NCBI GenBank assembly: GCA_964396185.1
Contig: CAYNEI010000062.1
Coordinates: forward strand, 1-13,370
DNA: 13,370 nt
Reading direction: 5' to 3'
Origin: CAYNEI01 sp964396185
GTDB lineage: Archaea; Thermoplasmatota; SW-10-69-26
Both the position numbers and the translations under genes were made by a program. Below the pieces are notes generated by a model that saw only the letters and a program-made list of their open reading frames with translations, was not told where the DNA came from and did no database searches. Numbering within the stretch: position 1 is the first letter of the stretch; each line of letters starts with the position of its first letter. Below are positions 1 to 6,052 of the stretch, one piece after another.

Positions 1-138
1 GGTCCCCGCACCCACCCCGGGCCCCGGCTCCCCCTCCGTTATGTGGTCGCCCCGGCGCCCCCGGGGGGCCCCCCGCCGCGCCCGGCTGCTCACCGGCGCA
101 GACGCAAGCAGAGCTGGTCCGACACGTCAGGCGGCTAG
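1..138 (+). other. Possible 3' end of a plus-strand CDS, cut by the window edge
   Basis: Frame 1 is open from the first base to a TAG at 136-138, 45 codons. It would encode a Pro-rich stretch followed by a basic tail (RRRRKQSW) and a short hydrophilic end, which would suit the cytoplasmic tail of a membrane protein. The stop overlaps the stop of the convergent surface-protein gene within a single CTAG (135-138). No domain is recognisable. The stretch is extremely C-rich on this strand and may simply be non-coding, so this is a weak call. Confidence 0.2.
4..37 (-). other. G-quadruplex-type motif on the minus strand
   Basis: The plus strand has C-runs at 4-7, 11-13, 15-18, 22-25 and 30-34, separated by 1-4 nt. 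The minus strand therefore carries five runs of three to five G with short loops, a canonical intramolecular G-quadruplex pattern. It lies about 100 nt downstream of the stop codon of the minus-strand surface-protein gene, so it would be in that transcript's 3' region if transcription continues. A function is inference only. Confidence 0.45.
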
Positions 139-2546
139 TCCAGCCAACCGATGCCCCCAGAGCCGTCCGCGGGTTCCTGCGCCGAGTCGAACACGGTTGG
201 TGGCTCGAGCACGACGGGCGGTTCAAGCTCGTAGAGCCCATCGTCGAGGGACGCGGGCGCCAGGTCCGCCTCATCCCACGCTGCGGGGAGCGCGTCCCCG
301 TCGATCGGGACGACCTGCGGAACGAGGGGGCCGAAGGTGGCTGGCGGTGCCGCTATGGTCGTCGACGGGTCCACGGTGGAAAGCAGCGCCACCACCCGCT
401 CGGCGTCGCCGTCGTGGATCGCCTGGAGCAGGGCCAGGCGGATTGGCTCCGCCAGGCGGTCGTCGGTGACCGGAACGACCTGGCCGAGCTTATCGCGGTC
501 GGCGTCTGTGAGGGTTCGGCTCAAGAGCACCTTCTCAGAAACGGTGACTGGCTGCTCAACAGGCGCATCCTCGAAGCCGAGCCTCTCGGCGTACACGACG
601 TAGTGGAAGGGCACCTCGCCGCTGCCACCTGGGTTCTCCCGGACCTCGAACCCGTTGGGGCCCAGCGTGCCCTCGGGCACGTAGAGACCTTCGCTCGGGC
701 CGGTGGGCGTCACCGAGACCGTCATCTCGCCGGAGGCGAGCGCGCTGAACGACGAAGGCAGCTCGATGGTCGCGATGCCGTCGGCGAGCTGGCCTTTCCC
801 CCGGTGGAAGATGTCGCTCGAGGGGCCCTCGAGGCTGTAGTACTGGAGCTTGGTGTCCGGCTGTCCGGGGTGCTCTTGGATGAAGCTCTTGGACCCAGTC
901 GCGAAGAAGTTGCCGACGCCCAGATTGCCCCAACTCCCTCCATTGTGGGTCGTGAGGTAGATGTACCCGTTCTGCGGATCGTACAGGCAGCCGTCGTCGT
1001 TGAGGCCAGCGAAGCAGCCCCCGCGGTTCGAGCCGAGCTGGACGAAGGTGTTGCCGACGCCGACGTGGGTCGAGGGGGCGTTCAAGAAGCTACGAGCCTT
1101 CAGGCTGTCCGCGTTGGTCTGGCCGGGCACCCAGAAGTTCCGTCCGTTGAGCACCTGGATCCAATTGGGGTCGTTCATCGCGATACCGCTCCCGTGGTCC
1201 AGGCTCCACCAGCCTTGGTTCCCCCGTGAGAAGAACCACCCGGAGAACGAGTCATCGGAGGCGATCAGGTCATCGGAGGCGATCACGTCGCCCCAAGCCT
1301 GGATCGCCCCGCCCGCCAGTACGTCGCGGGCGGTCTGGATGCCGTCGCCAACGGTCATCCGACCGTTCACTTGGGCGTCACCCCGGACGAACGTATTACC
1401 GTCGGTGATTTGGTGGCTCAGGGCCACGAGCGGGCCCGCGGATTGGACTTGGCCTGTGGCGTGGAAGTTGCCGCCGCCCCCGGCGTTCGGTCGCTGAAGC
1501 AACCAGGCTGCCCGCGTCACGACGGAATCCTCAGACGAGCCGACCCCATCGTTCTGACTCTCGAGGACCAGAGCAGAGCGATCCCCGCCCATGTTCTCGA
1601 CCTTGATGGCCGCCTGGTCCCCGCTCCCGCCGAGCGGGTTGGCCGGGAAGCGGATCCCGTTCGTGGCCGCGAGCGTCAGGTCCCTGCCGAGCAGGTTGCC
1701 GTCGCGCACGAACGAGTTCAGGTAGGTATCGCCGGCGGTGCGGGCGTTGGCTTCCTGGGCTAGATCGCTTGCCAGCGCGCTGTCGCCGGCGATCCGGTCC
1801 GCGATCTCCTGGTCGAGCTTGTCGATGATGCCCGCGTCGTGCTGGATGAAGTCCTCGGCGCTGAACCCATCGAGCAGGTCGGCGTCCATGCACGACCCGG
1901 TCCCATGGTTCAGGTTCGTCCAGACGATCACTGGTGACATCAGCGTCGCGTTGCGGATGGCTTCGGCTGCCGCATGCTGGGCGAACTGGACGGCCATCCC
2001 GGCCTCAGACACGGCCTCGGCGAGCCGCATCTCGACCGCCTCGGTCGCGTTCGACGTAGCGTTTTCCGGGTCGTTGGCCAGGCTCTCGACAAGCATGACG
2101 AGCTCCTCGGCCTCGCGGACGGCCTCGGCGATCGATTCGTTCACCGATCCCGCGGTCTCGTTCCCGAGCTCGTGGGTCCTGCTCAACGCGTCGTTCACGG
2201 CCTCCTCGGCGGCGGCGGCCGTCGCTTCTACGAAGTCGACCAGCGGGGCCGGGTCCGGGTTCTCCGGGTCGATGGACGCGAGCACCCCCTCGATCTCCCT
2301 GAGGGCCTCTGCTAACGCGCCCTCACCCTCGGCGAGCTCCATCTGTGCGCGCTCGAGCGCGTTCACCGGGCACGGGTGGTCGCCCGGCTGGATCTCCGAG
2401 GCCGTGGGTGCTGGTCCCGAGGCGGTCGGAAGCGGTGGCGCCACAACCGCGCTGGCACCCATGGTCAACATCAAGCCTACGAGTATGACAGCCGTCATGC
2501 TGCGGTTCAAGTCACTCCCTACTCCATGAAAGGCCGAAGAGAGCAC
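135..2546 (-). CDS. Secreted tail-fibre-like surface protein (putative adhesin), 803 aa
   Basis: A Sec-type signal peptide is visible (hydrophobic core about residues 17-36, then a Pro/Ala-rich linker). Residues about 62-200 are Ala/Glu-rich and helical with several N-x-T/S sequons. The segment 221-233 (DADLLDGFSAEDF) matches the D-x-LDG-x-xxxDF motif common in tail fibres, and is followed by an Ala/Asp-rich coiled-coil-like segment (240-275). Residues about 285-545 are Gly/Asn-rich with FHATG and FFATG strand motifs typical of fibre stalks. Residues about 548-656 resemble the C-terminal domain of bacterial and phage tail-fibre or collagen-like surface proteins (KSFIQEHP, EGPSSDIFHRGKG, IELPSSF, SVTPTG, FHYVVYAERLGFED). 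There is no C-terminal membrane anchor. I chose the GTG at 2546 because GGAGG lies 4 nt upstream (2551-2555) and a TATA-like box is suitably placed. ATG 2498 or TTG 2510 are alternatives. The role in attachment is inferred. Confidence 0.8.
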   Translation of the reverse strand: MLSSAFHGVGSDLNRSMTAVILVGLMLTMGASAVVAPPLPTASGPAPTASEIQPGDHPCPVNALERAQMELAEGEGALAEALREIEGVLASIDPENPDPAPLVDFVEATAAAAEEAVNDALSRTHELGNETAGSVNESIAEAVREAEELVMLVESLANDPENATSNATEAVEMRLAEAVSEAGMAVQFAQHAAAEAIRNATLMSPVIVWTNLNHGTGSCMDADLLDGFSAEDFIQHDAGIIDKLDQEIADRIAGDSALASDLAQEANARTAGDTYLNSFVRDGNLLGRDLTLAATNGIRFPANPLGGSGDQAAIKVENMGGDRSALVLESQNDGVGSSEDSVVTRAAWLLQRPNAGGGGNFHATGQVQSAGPLVALSHQITDGNTFVRGDAQVNGRMTVGDGIQTARDVLAGGAIQAWGDVIASDDLIASDDSFSGWFFSRGNQGWWSLDHGSGIAMNDPNWIQVLNGRNFWVPGQTNADSLKARSFLNAPSTHVGVGNTFVQLGSNRGGCFAGLNDDGCLYDPQNGYIYLTTHNGGSWGNLGVGNFFATGSKSFIQEHPGQPDTKLQYYSLEGPSSDIFHRGKGQLADGIATIELPSSFSALASGEMTVSVTPTGPSEGLYVPEGTLGPNGFEVRENPGGSGEVPFHYVVYAERLGFEDAPVEQPVTVSEKVLLSRTLTDADRDKLGQVVPVTDDRLAEPIRLALLQAIHDGDAERVVALLSTVDPSTTIAAPPATFGPLVPQVVPIDGDALPAAWDEADLAPASLDDGLYELEPPVVLEPPTVFDSAQEPADGSGGIGWLD
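1251..1286. repeat. 18-bp in-frame tandem duplication inside the surface-protein gene
   Basis: Copies 1251-1268 and 1269-1286 are identical at 17 of 18 positions. In the protein they give two consecutive six-residue units (VIASDD, LIASDD) at about residues 421-432 in the stalk. The length is a multiple of three, so the frame is kept. Confidence 0.85.
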
Positions 2547-2592
2547 TACCCCTCCCCCGGTCTCCCCGCCGCGAGGACCGGTAGGATAGGAG

Positions 2593-2605
2593 AAATAGGT
2601 TTCCT
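2593..2605 (-). promoter_or_regulatory. Putative BRE/TATA promoter of the surface-protein gene
   Basis: On the minus strand this reads GGAAA followed by ACCTATTT, a purine-rich BRE-like run plus a TATA-like box in a GC-rich surround. Its centre (about 2596) predicts a transcription start near 2570, leaving a leader of about 24 nt that contains the GGAGG before GTG 2546. Confidence 0.35.
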
Positions 2606-2759
2606 CAGCACGGGCCCGCTCGGGGGAGGTCGACGACGTGCTCCCAACGGTATCTCAACCGGATCCTCACTCATCCCGCATGCGGTCGAAACTCCATGCG
2701 AGGTCCGCTGTGCGGTGTCGTCCGGCCCCGCACTTCGACCGAACATCCGTGCTGTTGGT

Positions 2760-2859
2760 NNNNNNNNNNNNNNNNNNNNNNNNNNNNNNNNNNNNNNNNN
2801 NNNNNNNNNNNNNNNNNNNNNNNNNNNNNNNNNNNNNNNNNNNNNNNNNNNNNNNNNNN
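2760..2859. other. Assembly gap (100 N)
   Basis: Exactly 100 consecutive N, the usual placeholder for a gap of unknown length. It falls inside the tandem repeat, which is a sufficient reason for the assembly to have broken here. Confidence 0.97.
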
Positions 2860-2969
2860 GCCGGATGCTCGGCCTCGGTCGTTCAACCGGATCTCCGCTA
2901 ATCCCGCATCCGGTGCTCGGTGCAGTCTGCGGTGCCGGCTTCGTGGTGTCGTCCGGCCCCGCACTTCGA

Positions 2970-3003
2970 CCGAACATCCGTGCTGTTGGTGCCGGATGCT
3001 CGG
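2970..3003. repeat. Hairpin across the repeat-unit junction
   Basis: Arms CCGAACATCCG (2970-2980) and CGGATGCTCGG (2993-3003) pair at 10 of 11 positions around a 12-nt loop. As RNA transcribed from the minus strand, the odd pair becomes G-U. The junction between units lies in the loop. Confidence 0.55.
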
Positions 3004-3007
3004 CCTC

Positions 3008-3054
3008 GGTCGTTCAACCGGATCTCCGCTAATCCCGCATCCGGTTGAACGACC
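3008..3054. repeat. Perfect 16-bp inverted repeat over the permease stop codon
   Basis: GGTCGTTCAACCGGAT at 3008-3023 is the exact reverse complement of 3039-3054, with a 15-nt spacer (3024-3038) that contains the permease stop codon (3029-3031). The right arm encodes the permease residues WSFNRM. The left arm belongs to the 131-bp repeat and recurs at 2877-2892. The ABC operon messenger would end in a strong stem-loop, possibly a terminator or stabilising 3' end, although no T-run follows. Confidence 0.8.
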
Positions 3055-3793
3055 ACCCACCGAACAACACCGCAGCCACGGTGAACCCGCTGAGCACGAC
3101 GAAATCCAGGAGCAACCCGAGCTGGAGCCCGCCCACGAGCAAGCCACGGATGGCGTCCACCGAGTAGGTGAGCGGGTTGATGCGCGTGAACCACGTCAGC
3201 CACATCGGGAGCCCGGTGATGGGGAAGAGCGCCCCGCTCAGGAAGAACACCGGGAAGGCGATGAACGTGCTCGTCACCCGGAAGCCTTCGAAGCTCGTGA
3301 AGTAGCTGCCCAAGGCCAACCCGAAGCTCGTGAACAGCACCGCGGTGAGCACGACGAACACGAACACGAGCGGCAGGTTCACCCAGGCCAGCTGCGGCAC
3401 GAAGAACCAGCCCACCACGAGCAACAAGGCACCCTCGATGATGGCTTGCGTGGCGCCTCCGATGACCTTGCCGAAGAAGATGATGCTCCTGGGGACCGGG
3501 GTCACGAGCACCGCTTTCAGCACGTCCATCTTGCGGTCCCAGACGATGTAGACCCCGTAGAAGATCGTGCCGAACATGATGGCCTGGGCCAGGATGCCGG
3601 GCACGATGAACTCGAGATAGGAGAGCCCCGCCGGCAAGCCCTGGGGATCCAGGCCGCGATCGATGCCCACGCCCACGATGGCGATCCACATGAACGGGCT
3701 CACGATGCTGGCCACGATGCGCGAGCGCTCGCGCAGGTAGACCGTGGCCTCCCGGCGCCACATGCCCATCAGCGGGCGCAGGTGGAGCTCCAT
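3029..3793 (-). CDS. ABC-2 type transporter permease (DrrB/NodJ-like), 254 aa
   Basis: This is the membrane subunit of an exporter that works with the ATPase encoded just upstream. After a short cytoplasmic N-terminus (MELHLRPLMGMWRRE) there are about six hydrophobic segments. Typical ABC-2 features are the paired loop with DRKMDVLKAVLVTPVPR between membrane segments and the segment FPVFFLSGALFPITGLP followed by INPLTYSVDAIR. The length is normal for the family. ATG 3793 is preferred over the longer open frame because it begins 1 nt after the ATPase stop and is preceded by GGAGG with good spacing (about 3800-3806), so the two genes are translationally linked. The substrate cannot be read from sequence; drugs, lipids or surface polymers are usual for this family. 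Its 3' end merges with the tandem repeat. Confidence 0.92.
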   Translation of the reverse strand: MELHLRPLMGMWRREATVYLRERSRIVASIVSPFMWIAIVGVGIDRGLDPQGLPAGLSYLEFIVPGILAQAIMFGTIFYGVYIVWDRKMDVLKAVLVTPVPRSIIFFGKVIGGATQAIIEGALLLVVGWFFVPQLAWVNLPLVFVFVVLTAVLFTSFGLALGSYFTSFEGFRVTSTFIAFPVFFLSGALFPITGLPMWLTWFTRINPLTYSVDAIRGLLVGGLQLGLLLDFVVLSGFTVAAVLFGGWSFNRMRD

Positions 3794-3794
3794 C

Positions 3795-4790
3795 TCAGCC
3801 CCCTCCTGCCTGCTGGAGGCGCTGGTAGTCCTCGGCGAACCCGGCCCCGCCCTCCTCGGCGTCGCGCAGCTCTCGGCCCGTGAGGTCCAGGAAGACGTCC
3901 TGGAGCGTGGGCGTGCGCACCTCGATGCCATCCACGCCCTGGATCTGGCGCAGGAACTCGGGCAGGCCTCTTACCCCCGTGTCCAGGCGGACCGAGTAGG
4001 TGTGGGGCTCGTTCTCGATGGCATCCGCCTCGGCCACGCCGCCGGTGGCCCGGATGGCCTCGATCTCCAGCTCCTGGCCGCGCAGGTAGACCACGGTGTC
4101 GCCCAGGCGCTGCTTGAGGTTCTCAGGCGAGTCCAGGGCTTGGATCTCGCCCCGGTCGATGATGGCGATCCGGTCGCAGAGCGCGTCGGCTTCGTCCATG
4201 TAGTGGGTGGTCATGAGAACGGTGGTGCCCTGCTCGCGCAGGCCTCGGATGTAGGTCCAGAGGCGCTCGCGCGTCTGGGGGTCCAGGCCCAGGGTGGGCT
4301 CGTCCAGGAAGAGGACCTGGGGGTCGTGGAGCAGGCCTCTGGCGATCTCGAGCCGGCGCTTCATGCCGCCGCTGTACGTGTCCACCCGGTCATCACCCCG
4401 GGCGGTGAGGTCCATGACCTCCAGCAGCCGCCCGATGCGCTCGTTGGCCTCCTTGCGGGCCAGGTTGTAGAGCGAGGCGCTGAGCAGCAGGTTCTCGCGG
4501 CCTGTGAGCAGGTTGTCGAGGCTGGGCTCCTGGAAGACGAGCCCGATGCGCGCACGCACCCCCGCTGGGTCCTGGGCCACGTTGACCCCGGCCACCGTGG
4601 CCCGGCCGCTGTCGGCATCCAGCAGGGTGGAGAGGATCTTGATGAGCGTGGTCTTGCCAGCGCCGTTGGGGCCGAGCAGGCCGAAGATCTCGCCCCGCTC
4701 GATCTGGAAGCTCACGCCCTTCAACGCCTCGACCACGCGCGGCGGCTTGCCGAAGCGCTTCTCGACCTCGTCGACACGGACCGCTGGCAC
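3795..4790 (-). CDS. ABC-2 type transporter ATP-binding protein (DrrA-like), 331 aa
   Basis: This is the cytoplasmic ATPase powering the adjacent permease. The motifs are complete: Walker A at 40-48 (GPNGAGKTT), Q-loop Q87, signature at 139-146 (YSGGMKRR), Walker B at 159-164 (VLFLDE), D-loop at about 168-170 and H-loop His196. Residues about 222-310 form the C-terminal extension seen in DrrA-type ATPases (DUF4162-like). The segment after about 310 is a hydrophilic tail. The start is a GTG at 4790 with no clear ribosome-binding site. A TATA-like box about 26 nt upstream suggests a leaderless message. It is the first gene of a two-gene operon, with the permease 1 nt downstream of its stop. The exported substrate is unknown. 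Confidence 0.95.
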   Translation of the reverse strand: MPAVRVDEVEKRFGKPPRVVEALKGVSFQIERGEIFGLLGPNGAGKTTLIKILSTLLDADSGRATVAGVNVAQDPAGVRARIGLVFQEPSLDNLLTGRENLLLSASLYNLARKEANERIGRLLEVMDLTARGDDRVDTYSGGMKRRLEIARGLLHDPQVLFLDEPTLGLDPQTRERLWTYIRGLREQGTTVLMTTHYMDEADALCDRIAIIDRGEIQALDSPENLKQRLGDTVVYLRGQELEIEAIRATGGVAEADAIENEPHTYSVRLDTGVRGLPEFLRQIQGVDGIEVRTPTLQDVFLDLTGRELRDAEEGGAGFAEDYQRLQQAGGG

Positions 4791-4810
4791 GCGGGGCCCA
4801 GACGTGGTCC

Positions 4811-4820
4811 TCTACATAAG
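4811..4820 (-). promoter_or_regulatory. Putative TATA box of the ABC operon
   Basis: The minus strand reads CTTATGTAGA, preceded by GGG, about 26 nt upstream of the GTG start. This spacing fits leaderless archaeal transcription. The box resembles the one before purT (GGCTTAT in both). Confidence 0.45.
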
Positions 4821-4934
4821 CCCAAGCCAGCGCGCAGACAGCTCCTCGCGGAGCCGTGAAGCTCGCGGAGAAAGCGAGGACGCGCAGGACGCGGAAGATG
4901 GCAACCGTTCGATACCACGCGCACGAAGGTTGAC

Positions 4935-4950
4935 TTATAATGGTTATAAT
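4935..4950 (+). promoter_or_regulatory. Double TATA element
   Basis: TTATAAT occurs twice (4935-4941 and 4944-4950) separated by GG, the most AT-rich spot in the window. It lies between the divergent ABC operon and the membrane-protein gene at 5027. A start about 26 nt downstream of either copy would fall at about 4964-4974, within the tandem TCGTTGTG repeat (4966-4981). That would give a leader of about 55-65 nt before GTG 5027, unlike the leaderless pattern elsewhere. Confidence 0.5.
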
Positions 4951-5026
4951 TTCGTGATCTTCGAGTCGTTGTGTCGTTGTGGTTCAGGGTCTTTGGCAGG
5001 ACCGAAAGGTGTAAGCACGCGCCCAC

Positions 5027-5482
5027 GTGCTGGCAGGTGTGCACGAGGAGCCGAGCTTCCAGGAGGCCGCCGCTGCGTTCTTGGCGCGCTGGTGGCCCGC
5101 CCTCTCGCTCGTCGGCTGCCTGATCGGCTCGCCTGTGGCCTACCTCGCCTTCGTGGGCTTCTCTCCGGCCACCGCGCTGCTCACCTCCTCGATCCTTGGT
5201 CTCGGAGCGTTCATCTTCGCGGTCGTGCTCGCCTGGCCTCTGGGCCACCGGATCACCTGGCAGCGGCGCATGGAGGTCTTCGGCTACCGCGCCGCGGCAG
5301 GCCTGGGCATCTACCTGGCGGTGGGCTGGGTGCTGCTCTTCCTCATCAACGTGTACAGCACGAAGACGGTCCCGCTCGAGTGGCCTGAGGGCTACCTTCG
5401 ACGCGTGCCGTTCTGGCCCTTCTACTCCATGGCCGTAGGTGGATGCGAGGGCTGGTGGGCGGCTCCGGCGGGAGCGTGTTAG
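5027..5482 (+). CDS. Small multi-pass membrane protein, unknown function, 151 aa
   Basis: I do not recognise a family. Three hydrophobic helices are visible at about residues 23-43, 49-71 and 88-110, with a short basic loop (HRITWQRR) between the second and third. After a charged segment with two Pro-Trp-type motifs, the protein ends in a Trp/Gly/Ala/Cys-containing tail. GTG at 5027 and GTG at 5039 are both possible starts; an in-frame stop lies at 5012-5014. The ribosome-binding site is weak. A strong AT-rich promoter-like element lies 77-92 nt upstream. It converges with the PKD-protein gene, leaving 21 nt between stops. The unusual tail might reflect a late frameshift, but I see no better continuation in another frame. 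Confidence 0.65.
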   Translation: MLAGVHEEPSFQEAAAAFLARWWPALSLVGCLIGSPVAYLAFVGFSPATALLTSSILGLGAFIFAVVLAWPLGHRITWQRRMEVFGYRAAAGLGIYLAVGWVLLFLINVYSTKTVPLEWPEGYLRRVPFWPFYSMAVGGCEGWWAAPAGAC

Positions 5483-5503
5483 CCCAGGGAACGTGTCAAG
5501 GGC

Positions 5504-5947
5504 TCACGTCTCCCGTGCCAGCACGACCGCCCCACCGAAGGCCACCACGCCCACGCCGAGGGCCGACCAGGGGATCTGTCCGCTCCCGCGCTTGAGGTGC
5601 GTGACCGTGATGACCTCGGTGGTGGTGGCCGTCTCGTTGGCATCGGTGCGCACCGTGAGCGTGATGTCGTAGGCCCCAGGACCGTCGAAGGCGTGCTCCA
5701 GGGTGGCGTTCTCGCTCTCCTCCTCGAGCACGAGATCATCTCCGAACGTGATCGTCCAGTTGTAGGCCACGATGGTGGCGTTGCCGCCCGTGCTCTCTGA
5801 GGCGTCCAAGGTGCACGTGAGGTCCAGGCAATCGGGGGTGAAGCGGGCCTCGGGGGCCGGGCCGTGCTCCTCGCTGGCAGCGGTACCGGCCAGCACGAGC
5901 AGAAAGCCGGCGAGCAGGGCGACGAGCGGGAACGCGCGGGGTCGCAT
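5504..5947 (-). CDS. Secreted, membrane-anchored PKD-domain protein, 147 aa
   Basis: A Sec signal peptide (about 1-24) is followed by a single PKD-like beta-sandwich domain at about 31-117, recognisable by FTPDCLDLTCTLDAS, AYNWTITFGDD, EHAFDGPGAYDITLTV and the closing EVITVTH strand. A C-terminal transmembrane helix (about 125-143) with a short tail anchors it to the membrane, with the domain outside. Four N-x-T sequons suggest glycosylation. Cys40 and Cys45 match the two cysteines in the PKD domain of the protease encoded at 7120-9126. ATG 5947 is chosen over the GTG at 5968 because GAGG sits just upstream and it gives a compact signal peptide. PKD domains mediate surface contacts in archaea and bacteria; the partner here is unknown. 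Confidence 0.85.
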   Translation of the reverse strand: MRPRAFPLVALLAGFLLVLAGTAASEEHGPAPEARFTPDCLDLTCTLDASESTGGNATIVAYNWTITFGDDLVLEEESENATLEHAFDGPGAYDITLTVRTDANETATTTEVITVTHLKRGSGQIPWSALGVGVVAFGGAVVLARET

Positions 5948-5967
5948 CGACCCTCGCACAGGCGCCA

Positions 5968-5982
5968 CCTATCTATCTTTTT
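5968..5982 (-). promoter_or_regulatory. Putative promoter of the PKD-protein gene
   Basis: The minus strand has an A-run followed by GATAGATAGG, centred about 28 nt upstream of ATG 5947. It is an AT-rich island in a GC-rich sequence, at the spacing seen for the other boxes in this window. Confidence 0.4.
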
Positions 5983-6052
5983 GGGGTTCGGTGGACGCAC
6001 CGCCCTTCAAGCAGTAGGAAGCGGGCGGTGGAAGAGACGCGGTTGCACTTCG

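Larger units (their letters stand above)
2629..3045. repeat. Array of 131-bp tandem repeats, interrupted by an assembly gap
   Basis: This fills most of the gene-free stretch 2547-3028. One complete unit is 2860-2990. A partial unit, 2991-3045, matches its first 55 bases exactly and runs into the 3' end of the permease gene. A diverged unit lies at about 2629-2759, with its last 46 bases (2714-2759) identical to 2945-2990 and its first part only similar. Each unit contains ACCGGAT and ATCCGGT (or a near match) separated by 15 nt, a small conserved hairpin. The left flank stops and the right flank starts exactly at the unit boundary, so the hidden sequence is probably a whole number of units. 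The unit is too long and lacks spacers for CRISPR. Nothing convincingly coding is seen inside. Apart from the promoter and ribosome-binding site next to the surface-protein gene, I see nothing else in this stretch. Confidence 0.85.

Noticed and set aside
62..75. Perfect GC palindrome built on six G and six C
   Set aside because: It has no loop and lies in very low-complexity sequence; it is best explained by composition.
3..1229. Long open plus-strand frame opposite the surface-protein gene, with a protein-like start
   Set aside because: It is in codon register with the minus-strand gene, where antisense stops need the rare sense codons TTA, CTA or TCA. The minus strand carries recognisable domains and a signal peptide.
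2629..3045. CRISPR array
   Set aside because: The unit is 131 bp, repeats directly without unique spacers, and no cas gene is present in the window.
135..3045. Diversity-generating retroelement acting on the tail-fibre-like gene
   Set aside because: No reverse transcriptase is in the window, and the repeat unit does not match any part of the fibre gene.
3744..4859. 371-codon plus-strand open frame opposite the ABC ATPase
   Set aside because: It is the antisense shadow of a protein with every ABC ATPase motif.
5439..5482. Frameshift near the end of the small membrane protein
   Set aside because: The tail looks odd, but no alternative frame gives a better continuation, so a break cannot be supported.
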